Shown here piece after piece: positions 9,340-17,439 of a DNA stretch of 64,000 nt. The DNA lies in assembly GCF_028656935.1 (NCBI RefSeq), contig NZ_JAMDGZ010000040.1, forward strand, positions 1-64,000, written 5' to 3'. A program made the position numbers and the translations under genes. Below the pieces are notes generated by a model, which was given only the letters and a program-made list of their open reading frames with translations, was not told the origin of the DNA and made no database searches. Each line of letters opens with the position of its first letter. Positions within the stretch are counted from its first letter, which is position 1. The stretch comes from Pseudomonas rubra (GTDB lineage: Bacteria; Pseudomonadota; Gammaproteobacteria; Pseudomonadales; Pseudomonadaceae).

Positions 9340-9380
9340 TGCAGGGCTCGCCGGCCAAGGCCGGCACCTAGAATTCCTCG

Positions 9381-9412
9381 AAACCCGTCGCAGGTGACTG
9401 CTGACGGGTTTT
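9381..9412 (+). terminator. Intrinsic terminator after DUF1127 gene
   Basis: AAACCCGTC (9381-9389) pairs with GACGGGTTT (9403-9411), a 9-base-pair stem running into a short T tract 41 bases after the stop codon. Confidence 0.75.
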
Positions 9413-9452
9413 GTCGTTCAAAGGCCCGGATTAGAGCGTCCGTACAAGACAC

Positions 9453-9490
9453 CTGTACAGTTTTTATTTTAATACAATTGACAGGTACAG
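9453..9490 (+). promoter_or_regulatory. Direct repeats GTACAG 30 bp apart, candidate operator
   Basis: The palindrome CTGTACAG (9453-9460) and an ACAGGTACAG (9481-9490) place two GTACAG elements exactly 30 bases apart, about three helical turns, in an AT-rich stretch 150 bases before the first DUF2388 gene. A TTGACA overlaps the second site (9479-9484), so the protein bound here could block or aid polymerase. Direct repeats about three turns apart are known for MocR-type regulators; that link is only a suggestion. Confidence 0.4.
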
Positions 9491-9637
9491 TTGATAAATC
9501 TTGCCACGATACGGTCCAACTCGCGTATTGCCCTCGCGTGATACCCTTAACGTACCCAGCTTGGTAAAAAGTAGCGCAACAAGCTGAGCGTGCGTCTGAC
9601 ATAAGAACCACCAAAGAGCCTATCCAGGAGATCGACC

Positions 9638-9955
9638 ATGTTCCATTCACGCTTGTTTGGCGCCGCCCTGCTGCTGGCCCTGGCTTCCACTGCCAACGCC
9701 ACCAGCTTCGTCGTCACCACCGATACCGTCGTTCGTGGTGTCGCCGCCTCCACTGATGCCACCTCCGATGTGTCGTCTTCGTTCCGTGACGACAAAATCG
9801 TCCAGGCCGCCCGTGACGACGCTGCCAGCTTCATTGCCAGCCACGGCGACATCCGCGGTGCGAAACTGGAGAGCGCTTTCGCCCATATTCGCCAGCAGAC
9901 CCCAACCCTGCAGGCCAGCGACGCACAACTGGCACAGGCCATCCTGGCGCTCTGA
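9638..9955 (+). CDS. DUF2388 secreted protein, copy 1
   Basis: A 105-residue exported protein of the DUF2388 family. A signal peptide ends near ANA-TSF (residue 22), and the mature part has the family pattern SxxSSFRDDKIVQAARDDAASFIAS followed by LESAFAHIRQQTP and the tail LAQAILAL. Start ATG 9638 follows CAGGAG. It is the first of three tandem paralogues followed by a DUF4105 protein; such grouping suggests a shared periplasmic role, which is unknown. Confidence 0.85.
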   Translation: MFHSRLFGAALLLALASTANATSFVVTTDTVVRGVAASTDATSDVSSSFRDDKIVQAARDDAASFIASHGDIRGAKLESAFAHIRQQTPTLQASDAQLAQAILAL

Positions 9956-10076
9956 AGTCGCTCGCTTCCGGCCCTGTGCATGTAACACCATGCAACTAAG
10001 CCGGGCCCTCTGCGCTGGTCCTCACCGGCGCATTGGGATAGCCTTGGCCGCCTGATTCAGCTGCCGTTCGAGACCC

Positions 10077-10370
10077 ATGCGTTATCTGTCATTGCTGTTG
10101 CTCGTGTTCTGCTGGAGTGGTGCCGCCCAGGCGCTGGACCTGACCACCAACAACCTGGTCGTCAGTGGTTATGCCACCAGCCAAGTGACATCGGCGCCCT
10201 TCGATCGCAAACTGCTGCTCGCCGCCCAGGACGATGCAGCAGCCTTCGTGGCCAGCGATGGCCAACGGCGGGGCGCTCGCCTGGAAGCTGCATTGAGCCG
10301 GCTGCGCCAGGCCAACCCGCACCTTCATGCCAGCGACCTTGAACTGGCGCAGGCAATTCTCGTCCAATAA
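10077..10370 (+). CDS. DUF2388 secreted protein, copy 2
   Basis: A 97-residue paralogue of its neighbours, with signal peptide MRYLSLLLLVFCWSGAAQA and the family elements AAQDDAAAFVASDGQRRGARLEAAL and LAQAILVQ. It is the most divergent of the three: the acidic/serine segment before the conserved helix is shorter and the end is VQ instead of AL. The gap to copy 1 is 121 bases and to copy 3 only 27, so copies 2 and 3 are surely co-transcribed. Confidence 0.8.
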   Translation: MRYLSLLLLVFCWSGAAQALDLTTNNLVVSGYATSQVTSAPFDRKLLLAAQDDAAAFVASDGQRRGARLEAALSRLRQANPHLHASDLELAQAILVQ

Positions 10371-10397
10371 ACACTTCTGTTCTCCCGGAGATGCTCC

Positions 10398-10718
10398 ATG
10401 CGTAACCCGCTGATTGCCGCCACTCTTGGCCTTATGCTGCTGGCCGATGTGGCCCAGGCACAAACCCTGGTGGCCACCAGCAACATTATCGTCCGTGCCT
10501 TTGGCCGCTCGATCGACTTCACCTCCGACACCACCACTTCGATTCGCGACTCAAAAGTCGTACGCGAAGCCCGTGACGATGCCGCCAGCTATGTCGCCAG
10601 CCGTGGCGACATAGCTGGCGCGCAGCTCGAAGCCGCCTTCGACACCCTGCGCCAACGTGTTCCCGAGGCACGCCAGGCCAGCGACCAGGTCCTGGCTGAA
10701 GCTATTCTCGCGCTGTGA
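10398..10718 (+). CDS. DUF2388 secreted protein, copy 3
   Basis: A 106-residue paralogue with signal peptide ending near DVAQA-QTL and the family pattern REARDDAASYVASRGDIAGAQLEAAF, tail LAEAILAL. The start ATG 10398 has CCGGAG upstream. The stop overlaps the GTG start of the DUF4105 gene (GTGA, four bases), which points to translational coupling. A 17-base perfect inverted repeat sits inside the coding sequence at 10583-10620. Confidence 0.85.
   Translation: MRNPLIAATLGLMLLADVAQAQTLVATSNIIVRAFGRSIDFTSDTTTSIRDSKVVREARDDAASYVASRGDIAGAQLEAAFDTLRQRVPEARQASDQVLAEAILAL
10583..10620. repeat. 17-bp perfect inverted repeat inside coding sequence
   Basis: Positions 10583-10599 are the exact reverse complement of 10604-10620, with a four-base GCCG loop. 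In RNA this is a very stable hairpin about 95 bases before the coupled DUF4105 start. It encodes part of the conserved AASYVASRGDIAGA segment. Confidence 0.85.
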
Positions 10719-12673
10719 AACCGGTGCGTGCCTGGCTGCTGGGCTGCCTGCTGATACTGTGTTCAAGTCCGGTACTGGCCGACCTGCAGTTGGTGCTGCA
10801 GGCCGACGGCTTGAGCCCGCAACAACAGCACGCGAGCCAGGCACTGCTGGACGAAGCCCTGCAGGCACTGCCGCCGAGCTTCAAGACCCGCCTTGACCGA
10901 CGCGTTCAGGTCAGCTGGAGCAGCCACATGCCGGAGGACGCCTACGGTCAGGCGTCGCTGGTCTCGACCCTGCAACTCAATAGTCGCCTGCTGCCCAGCC
11001 TGGTCGACGGTAGCGCGGCAACGCAAAAGACCGGCCGCCCCCACGGCACTGTGCGCCAGGAGCTGCTGGCCACCGTCCTGCATGAGCTGACTCACATTTA
11101 TGACCGCGCCCGCCTGTGGCAAGGCACCCAGCGTCGGTTGATCACCCAGTGCGCTCGGCAACACAACAGCCAGGGCAAAATCGGCCTGCCCGAGCAATGC
11201 CGCGGCCAAAGCGAACGCCGCTTCACCCTCAGCGACGATCCACGCCTGCTCGACCTGGCTGGCTGGCCGCAGTATGTAGGCCGTCGTGGCGAACGCGAAC
11301 AGCACAACCGCCAGGTGGCACGTAGCCCCGACAGCTATGAGCTGAGCAGCCCCAAGGAATTCATTGCGGTCAACATGGAGTACTTCCTGCTTGACCCAAG
11401 TTTTGCCTGCCGCCGTCCGGCCCTGCAGGCATACCTGAGAGAGCACTTCGACTGGGCACCCGAACATCCAACATGCCCGAGCGCACTGCCGTTTCTCAAT
11501 GCCGGCAACGACTTTGCCAAATCACCGCTGGGCGAGATCGACCCCGAGCGGGTCTATGCCGTCGATTACCTGTTGGCCGAAGCCAACCAGAACTGGGTCA
11601 GCCGTTGGGGCCACAGCATGTTGCGCCTGGTGATCTGCGCCCCGGGGCGCCCGCGTGGGCCGGACTGCCGCCTGGATCTTGACCAGCACCTGGTGCTGTC
11701 GTACCGGGCTTTCGTCAATGATGTACAACTGTCGAGCTGGGACGGTTTGACCGGTGCCTACCCGTCGCGACTGTTCGTGTTGCCACTGGCCCAGGTTATC
11801 GACGAGTACACCAAGACCGAACTGCGCAGCCTGGCCTCGATTCCGCTCAGGCTCGACCGTGACGAACTGGAAAGCCTGGTGCGCCAGGCTGCCGAAATGC
11901 ACTGGAGTTACGACGGCAACTACTACTTTCTGTCCAACAATTGTGCGGTCGAAACCCTCAAGCTGTTACGCAGCGGCACGGCCAACCCGCGCCTGAGCGA
12001 CCTGGACAGCATCGTCCCCAATGGTTTGCTCGAAGTCCTCGCGGGCCGTGGCCTGGCTGATGTCAGCGTGCTCGACGACCCACGTGAGGCGCTGCGCCTG
12101 GGTTATCGCTTCGACTCCTATCGGGACCGCTACCAGGCGATGTTCCTGGTGCTGAAGAAGCAGCTGCCGATCAAGCAGGACAGCGTCGAGGCCTGGCTGG
12201 AACAATCCGCCGAACAACGCCAGCAATGGTTCGCCCGGGCCGACCTGCGCACCAGCGCGGCCTTGCTGCTACTGGAGCAGGCTAGTCTGCGCCGGCAACT
12301 GTTGCTGGCCCAGGACGAGGTCAAGCAGCGCTACCTGAGCGGCCGCGAACGCAACGACGCCAGCGTCGGCAAAGCCAACAACACCCTGCAACAGATTCTC
12401 GCCAACAGTGGATTTCTCAGCCGCCCGGCAGAACTGCTGGGCAGCAGCGGCTACGGCCTGCCTCAGGCCAGCGAGCGGGAAAAGCTACTGAGCGAAACCC
12501 GCCTGCGGCAAACCCAGCTACAAACCCTCAGCGCCGACCTTGATAAAGAAGTGCGCGCCTTGCTCGACCCGGCACGCGCCGCTGAAATCAAAGCGGTAGA
12601 AGCCAATATCAAACAGGTGGGCGAACACCTACGCGCACTGCACAAGGCCGGCGGCGGCCTGCAACTGCCCTGA
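10715..12673 (+). CDS. DUF4105 protein with HExxH N-terminal domain
   Basis: A 652-residue exported protein (signal peptide to about LADLQ, residue 22). The N-terminal 260 residues carry a zinc-peptidase-like motif VLHELTHIYD (H123, E124, H127) and a later EFIAVNMEYFL that could give a third ligand. From about residue 280 it matches DUF4105: WVSRWGHSMLRL (H300) and SNNCAVETLKLL (C410), a Cys/His arrangement like that of papain-fold families. The last 150 residues are coiled-coil-like. GTG start 10715 overlaps the DUF2388 stop. Peptidase activity is inferred from motifs; substrates are unknown, cell-envelope material being most likely. Confidence 0.8.
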   Translation: MKPVRAWLLGCLLILCSSPVLADLQLVLQADGLSPQQQHASQALLDEALQALPPSFKTRLDRRVQVSWSSHMPEDAYGQASLVSTLQLNSRLLPSLVDGSAATQKTGRPHGTVRQELLATVLHELTHIYDRARLWQGTQRRLITQCARQHNSQGKIGLPEQCRGQSERRFTLSDDPRLLDLAGWPQYVGRRGEREQHNRQVARSPDSYELSSPKEFIAVNMEYFLLDPSFACRRPALQAYLREHFDWAPEHPTCPSALPFLNAGNDFAKSPLGEIDPERVYAVDYLLAEANQNWVSRWGHSMLRLVICAPGRPRGPDCRLDLDQHLVLSYRAFVNDVQLSSWDGLTGAYPSRLFVLPLAQVIDEYTKTELRSLASIPLRLDRDELESLVRQAAEMHWSYDGNYYFLSNNCAVETLKLLRSGTANPRLSDLDSIVPNGLLEVLAGRGLADVSVLDDPREALRLGYRFDSYRDRYQAMFLVLKKQLPIKQDSVEAWLEQSAEQRQQWFARADLRTSAALLLLEQASLRRQLLLAQDEVKQRYLSGRERNDASVGKANNTLQQILANSGFLSRPAELLGSSGYGLPQASEREKLLSETRLRQTQLQTLSADLDKEVRALLDPARAAEIKAVEANIKQVGEHLRALHKAGGGLQLP

Positions 12674-13075
12674 TCACAGGGTTTCGCCGGGCTCTGCAGG
12701 CAAGTGCTCGTCCAAACGCAGCCAAGGCAGGCGGCTGTCGCTCCAGATGTGCCGGCTCGGCGGCGCAAGTTCCGGATGATCCAGGGTAGTGACAGTGACG
12801 TCGATGCTCTGCGGGCTAAGATCCGTGGTCAGCGCCACATGGGCACCGCAACGACTGCAGAAATAGCGCACGCAACTGGCCGACGAGTCGTAGCGTTGCG
12901 GCGTGCCGTTCAACCATTGGAAGTCATCGCAGTTCACGGTCAGCCAGGTGATCAGCAAGCCACCTGTGACCCGCCGGCACACCGAGCAGTGGCAATGGGC
13001 AACATCCGTCAGTGGGCCCTCAATCCGGTAGCGCAGGGCTCCGCAATGGCAGCCGCCTTCATACGTATCACGCAT
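12674..13075 (-). CDS. GFA family protein (CENP-V/GFA domain)
   Basis: A 133-residue zinc-binding protein of the glutathione-dependent formaldehyde-activating (GFA) superfamily. It shows the typical cysteine sets GGCHCGALRY, HCHCSVCRR and FCSRCGAH, which bind two zinc ions. The start ATG at 13075 follows a strong GGAGGG site; longer readings upstream lack one. The gene is convergent with the DUF4105 gene, the two stops being adjacent with no space. Most members have no proven activity, so formaldehyde handling should not be assumed. Confidence 0.88.
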   Translation of the reverse strand: MRDTYEGGCHCGALRYRIEGPLTDVAHCHCSVCRRVTGGLLITWLTVNCDDFQWLNGTPQRYDSSASCVRYFCSRCGAHVALTTDLSPQSIDVTVTTLDHPELAPPSRHIWSDSRLPWLRLDEHLPAEPGETL

Positions 13076-13378
13076 CGCTCCCTCCTGTTGCCTGCTGGGT
13101 AATAGCCAACAATGCACCTCTGGTCGGTTTAGGGCCAGCGAAAGCTGGCTGAAAGCTTCCCACCTTAGGATTGCCCCACTACCGGCACAAGACCGGTCAG
13201 CCAGGGCAGCGTTTGTTTCAGACGGCGCCCGGCCCAATTAACAACAACAATGGTGATACTGATGCTTTCCTACGCCCGCCTCCCTGCAGCAATCCCTCCG
13301 CTATTCCACGCGCCGCGCCCCGTGCGCTGATCCGCCCGAATCGTTTTTCCTTCGTCGCGCTACGCCTGGAGTACTCCC
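13076..13378 (+). other. Intergenic region, citrate transporter leader
   Basis: These 303 bases separate divergent genes and must hold both promoters, though no clear hexamers are visible. They include an A-rich AACAACAACAA (13240-13250) and a 26-codon open frame (13250-13330) without a ribosome site, both upstream of the CitMHS gene. Confidence 0.4.
13240..13250 (+). promoter_or_regulatory. A-rich Hfq/Crc-type target motif
   Basis: AACAACAACAA fits the AAnAAnAA motif to which Hfq with Crc binds in Pseudomonas mRNAs under catabolite repression. It lies 129 bases before the CitMHS start, so if functional it would act on the leader or on the small open frame starting at 13250. Confidence 0.3.
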
Positions 13379-14686
13379 ATGCTGACCTTCCTCGGCTTTG
13401 CCATGGTCATCACCTTCATGTACCTGATCATGACCAAGCGCCTGTCGGCCTTGATCGCGCTGATCCTGGTTCCGATCCTGTTCGCCCTGTTCGGCGGTTT
13501 CTCGGGCGATATCGGCCCGATGATGCTGCAAGGCATCACCAAGCTGGCGCCCACCGGCGTGATGCTGATGTTCGCCATCCTGTACTTCGCCCTGATGATC
13601 GACTCCGGCCTGTTTGACCCGGCCGTGCGCAAGATCCTCAAGCTGGTCAAGGGCGATCCGCTTAAAGTATCGGTCGGTACTGCGGTGCTGGCCCTGGTGG
13701 TTTCGCTCGATGGCGACGGCGCCACCACCTACATGATCTGCGTCGCAGCCATGCTGCCACTGTACAGCCGCCTGGGCATGAGCCCACGGATCATGGCCGG
13801 GCTGATCATCCTCGCCGGCGGCATCATGAACATGACCCCCTGGGGCGGGCCGACCGCACGCGCCGCCAGTGCCCTGCATGTCGACCCATCCGATATTTTC
13901 GTGCCGATGATCCCGGCCATGCTCGCCGGTGTCGTGGCCCTTCTGGCCATCTCCTACATGTACGGCAAGCGCGAGCGTGCCCGCCTGGGTGAGCTGCACC
14001 TGCCGGGCGATGAAATCGATCACAGCGAAATCAGTGTCTCGCAGTTCCCTGACGCACGCCGGCCGAAACTGCTGTGGTTCAATGGGGCCCTGACCGCCGC
14101 GCTGATGGTTGCCCTGATCATGGGCCTGCTGCCCCTGCCGGTGCTGTTCATGATCGCCTTCAGTATCGCCATGATCGTCAACTACCCGTGCCTGCAGCAG
14201 CAGAAGGACCGCATCGCCGCCCACTCCGGCAGCGTGCTGGCGGTGACCGGGCTGATTTTCGCCGCCGGTATCTTCACTGGCATCCTCTCCGGCACTGGCA
14301 TGGTCGATGCCATGTCCAAGAGCCTGCTGGCAGTCATCCCGGATGCGCTGGGCCCGTACCTTGCGGTGATCACCGCGATCGTGAGCATGCCGTTCACCTT
14401 TTTCATGTCCAATGACGCGTTCTACTACGGTGTGCTGCCGGTACTCTCCGAAGCCGCCAGCCACTACGGTATCTCGCCAGTGGAAATGGCCCGCGCGTCG
14501 ATCGTCGGCCAGCCCGTGCATCTGCTCAGCCCGCTGGTACCCTCTACTTACCTGTTGGTGGCCCTGGCCGGTATCGAGTTTGGCGATCATCAGCGCTTCA
14601 CCCTGAAGTGGGCAGTGCTGATCTGCCTATGCATAATGTTCGCCGCGCTGCTCATGGGAATTTTCCCACTGTTCAGTAGCCTATAA
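13379..14686 (+). CDS. CitMHS family citrate:cation symporter
   Basis: A 435-residue inner-membrane carrier with about twelve helices, of the CitM/CitH family that imports citrate as a complex with Mg2+ or Ca2+ together with protons. Family signatures seen are the start MLTFLGFAMVITFMYLIM, the loop VSLDGDGATTYMIC and NMTPWGGPTARAA. The start ATG 13379 follows CTGGAG. Specificity for the metal cannot be read from the sequence. No regulator or porin gene is adjacent. Confidence 0.88.
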   Translation: MLTFLGFAMVITFMYLIMTKRLSALIALILVPILFALFGGFSGDIGPMMLQGITKLAPTGVMLMFAILYFALMIDSGLFDPAVRKILKLVKGDPLKVSVGTAVLALVVSLDGDGATTYMICVAAMLPLYSRLGMSPRIMAGLIILAGGIMNMTPWGGPTARAASALHVDPSDIFVPMIPAMLAGVVALLAISYMYGKRERARLGELHLPGDEIDHSEISVSQFPDARRPKLLWFNGALTAALMVALIMGLLPLPVLFMIAFSIAMIVNYPCLQQQKDRIAAHSGSVLAVTGLIFAAGIFTGILSGTGMVDAMSKSLLAVIPDALGPYLAVITAIVSMPFTFFMSNDAFYYGVLPVLSEAASHYGISPVEMARASIVGQPVHLLSPLVPSTYLLVALAGIEFGDHQRFTLKWAVLICLCIMFAALLMGIFPLFSSL

Positions 14687-14711
14687 GACAACAGAATTAC
14701 CTAACCGTGGC

Positions 14712-14734
14712 TGCGCCCCATTGCCTGGGGCGCA
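14712..14734. repeat. 9-bp inverted repeat between CitMHS and terC
   Basis: TGCGCCCCA (14712-14720) pairs with TGGGGCGCA (14726-14734) across a five-base loop. No T run follows, so it may be a processed or partial terminator of the upstream gene or a leader hairpin of terC. Confidence 0.5.
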
Positions 14735-14761
14735 CTGCTTACACCGTTCGAAGGAATACAC

Positions 14762-15529
14762 ATGGAATGGCTGACCAGCCCAGAGATCTGGGTTGCCTTT
14801 TTTACTCTGACAGCGCTTGAGATCGTGCTCGGTATCGACAACATCATCATGATCTCGATCCTGGTCAGCCGCATGCCCAAGCATATGCAGCAGCGCACCC
14901 GGATCTTCGGCCTGGCGCTGGCCATGGTCACCCGGATCCTCCTATTGCTATCGATCACCTGGGTGATGCGCCTGACCGCAGACCTGTTCGTGGTGTTCGA
15001 CCACGGTATTTCCGGGCGTGATCTGATCCTGTTCTTTGGCGGCCTGTTCCTGCTGTGGAAAAGCTCACAGGAGATCTACCACGGCCTGGAAGGCGAAGAC
15101 GAAACCAACGACGAGCCAAGCGGCGCCGGTGGCAAGTTTTTCTACACCATCATCCAGATCGCGATCATCGACATCGTCTTCTCCCTGGACTCGGTGATCA
15201 CTGCAGTCGGCATGGTTTCCCACGTACCGGTAATGATCGCCGCGATCGTCGTCGCCGTGCTGGTGATGATGCTCTGCGCCGGTGCCATCAGTAATTTCAT
15301 CGACAAGCACCCGTCGCTGAAGATGCTCGCCCTGTCGTTCCTGATCGTGGTCGGTACCGTGCTGATTGCCGAATCCTTTGACGTTCATGTGCCTAAAGGC
15401 TACGTGTACTTCGCCATGGCGTTTTCGCTGGCGGTCGAAGCGATCAACATCAAGATGCGCACAGCGATGGCCAAGAAGAGGCAGCAGAGTGATCCGGTGA
15501 AACTTCGCAAGGATATTCCGGGTCAGTAA
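14762..15529 (+). CDS. TerC family integral membrane protein
   Basis: A 255-residue TerC-like membrane protein with seven to eight helices. The two family metal motifs are visible: LEIVLGIDNIIMISIL near residues 20-35 and DIVFSLDSVITAVGM near 138-152. Homologues are linked to manganese efflux and metal loading of exported enzymes. The start ATG follows GAAGGAA. It has its own terminator, so it stands alone after the CitMHS gene with 75 bases between. No yybP-ykoY riboswitch is seen; the leader is too short. Confidence 0.88.
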   Translation: MEWLTSPEIWVAFFTLTALEIVLGIDNIIMISILVSRMPKHMQQRTRIFGLALAMVTRILLLLSITWVMRLTADLFVVFDHGISGRDLILFFGGLFLLWKSSQEIYHGLEGEDETNDEPSGAGGKFFYTIIQIAIIDIVFSLDSVITAVGMVSHVPVMIAAIVVAVLVMMLCAGAISNFIDKHPSLKMLALSFLIVVGTVLIAESFDVHVPKGYVYFAMAFSLAVEAINIKMRTAMAKKRQQSDPVKLRKDIPGQ

Positions 15530-15544
15530 TCCCGGTGCTGTAGC

Positions 15545-15568
15545 AAAGGGCCCTGCGGGGCCCTTTTT
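15545..15568 (+). terminator. Intrinsic terminator of terC-family gene
   Basis: AAAGGGCCC and GGGCCCTTT form a nine-base-pair stem with a short loop, followed by T's, starting 16 bases after the stop codon. Confidence 0.9.
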
Positions 15569-15743
15569 CATTGGCCTTCATGTCAGTTTTGTTTCAAAGG
15601 CCGTTCTGCCTATGCCATGCTGGCGCCATGGCCATTGGCCGACTACAGCTTAAGTGAGCACTGGGAAAAACCGCCTGGCAGCAGGACAGGCTCACGGCAT
15701 CATCCATTTGCCCCGCTGGGGCACTCAACAGGGGGCCATTTCA

Positions 15744-17402
15744 ATGCTGACCCTGCTCAATCTGCTTTCCGCCGTGGCGTTGCTGATCTGGGGCACGCAC
15801 ATCGTGCGTACCGGCATCCTGCGGGTGTATGGCTCGAACCTGCGCCGGGTGCTGAGCCAGAACATGTCCAAGCGACCTCTGGCCTTTGTCGCCGGGATCC
15901 TGGTCACGGCGATGGTACAAAGCAGCAACGCCACGGCGATGCTGGTGACCTCGTTCGTCGGCCAGAGCCTGATGGGCCTGACCCCGGCGCTGGCGATCAT
16001 GCTGGGGGCCGATGTCGGTACCGCGCTGATGGCCCGGGTGCTGACGTTCGACCTGTCGTGGCTGTCACCGCTGCTGATCTTTCTCGGGGTGATCTTCTTT
16101 CTTTCCCGCAAGCAGACCCGCGCTGGCCAACTGGGCCGCGTCGGTATCGGCCTGGGCCTGATCATCCTCGCCCTGCAGTTGATCGTCGAAGCAGCGGCAC
16201 CGATTACCCACGCCCAAGGCGTGAAAGTACTGTTCGCCTCGCTGACCGGCGATATCCTCCTCGACGCCCTGGTCGGCGCGCTGTTTGCGCTGATTTCCTA
16301 CTCCAGCCTTGCCGCTGTGCTGCTCACTGCAACCTTGGCGGGTGCCGAGCTGATCAGCTTGCCGGTGGCCATTGGCCTGGTTATCGGCGCAAACATCGGC
16401 AGCGGCCTGCTGGCCTTTCTCAGCACCAGCATGCAGAACGCCGCCGGCCGCCAGGTGGCGCTTGGCAGTTTGCTGTACAAGCTCATCGGCCTGGTGCTGA
16501 TCATTCCCGTACTGCACCCGCTGGTGACGTGGATGGACAGCCTGAGTTTCAGCCCCCAGGAACTGGTGATCGGCTTTCATCTGCTCTACAACACCCTGCG
16601 TTGCCTGATCCTGTTGCCCACGGTGACGCCCATGAGCCGTCTGTGCAGCTGGTTGCTGCCCGAGCGCGAAGAAACCAACGGCCGTGCCCGCCCACGGCAC
16701 CTGGACGCTACCGCACTGACTACGCCAAGCCTGGCCCTGGCCAACGCCGTCCGCGAAACCCTGCGCATGGGCGACCTGGTCGACAGTATGCTCGATGCCA
16801 TGCTCAACGTGCTGCGTGGTACCCAGACCGCCATGACCCAGCAGATGCGTGGCCTGGGCGAAGACGTCGAGGCCCTGTACAACGCCATCAAGCTGTACCT
16901 GGCGCAAATGCCCCGTGAAGACCTCAGCGAGCAGGACCGCCGACGCTGGGCCGAGATCATTGAACTGGCAATCAACCTCAAGCTTGCCAGTGACCTGATC
17001 GAGCGCATGCTGCGCAAGGTTCAACAGCAAAAAACCTCGCAACGCCGGGAGTTTTCCGACGTCGGCCTGGAGGAACTCACCGGCTTGCACGGCCAGTTGC
17101 TGGCCAACTTGCGCCTGGGCCTGTCGGTTTTTCTCAGCGCCGATCCGGAAAGTGCTCGCCAGCTGTTGCGCGAGAAGCGCCGCTTCCGCGCCCAGGAGCG
17201 GCGCCTGGCCCACGCTCATGTCAGCCGACTGCAACGTAAAGTGGTGCAAAGTATCGAGACCAGTTCATTACATCTGGAGCTGATCGCCGACATGAAGCGA
17301 TTGAACTCCTTGTTCTGCAGCAGTGCCTATGTGGTATTGGGCGGCTCCGATACCGGCGGCCTGCTGCTCGACAGCGTGCCGGACGACGCTCATTCACCCT
17401 GA
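15744..17402 (+). CDS. Na/Pi cotransporter family protein
   Basis: A 552-residue protein: an N-terminal Na/phosphate symporter II membrane domain (to about residue 310, with repeated QSSNATAMLV and SYSSLAAVLL segments, the QSS-type repeats of the family) and a C-terminal cytoplasmic PhoU-like helical domain. This is the YjbB layout, thought to move phosphate across the inner membrane, often outwards. Start ATG 15744 begins the first helix exactly and follows AGGGGG; an upstream in-frame start adds 30 unlikely residues. It is followed after 37 bases by an M16 peptidase gene on the same strand. Confidence 0.87.
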   Translation: MLTLLNLLSAVALLIWGTHIVRTGILRVYGSNLRRVLSQNMSKRPLAFVAGILVTAMVQSSNATAMLVTSFVGQSLMGLTPALAIMLGADVGTALMARVLTFDLSWLSPLLIFLGVIFFLSRKQTRAGQLGRVGIGLGLIILALQLIVEAAAPITHAQGVKVLFASLTGDILLDALVGALFALISYSSLAAVLLTATLAGAELISLPVAIGLVIGANIGSGLLAFLSTSMQNAAGRQVALGSLLYKLIGLVLIIPVLHPLVTWMDSLSFSPQELVIGFHLLYNTLRCLILLPTVTPMSRLCSWLLPEREETNGRARPRHLDATALTTPSLALANAVRETLRMGDLVDSMLDAMLNVLRGTQTAMTQQMRGLGEDVEALYNAIKLYLAQMPREDLSEQDRRRWAEIIELAINLKLASDLIERMLRKVQQQKTSQRREFSDVGLEELTGLHGQLLANLRLGLSVFLSADPESARQLLREKRRFRAQERRLAHAHVSRLQRKVVQSIETSSLHLELIADMKRLNSLFCSSAYVVLGGSDTGGLLLDSVPDDAHSP

Positions 17403-17439
17403 TTGCTCGCCCCCAAGAACTCCCGCAAGGAAGCTCGCC

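Noticed and set aside
13250..13330. 26-codon frame before the citrate transporter as a gene
   Set aside because: No ribosome site, and no sequence reason to call it a leader peptide; mentioned only with the A-rich motif.
13301..14590. 429-codon minus-strand frame opposite the CitMHS gene
   Set aside because: Asp/Gly/His/Gln-rich translation typical of antisense frames in GC-rich DNA.
14687..14761. Manganese riboswitch (yybP-ykoY) before the TerC gene
   Set aside because: The leader is only 75 bases and shows one simple hairpin; the riboswitch needs more sequence.
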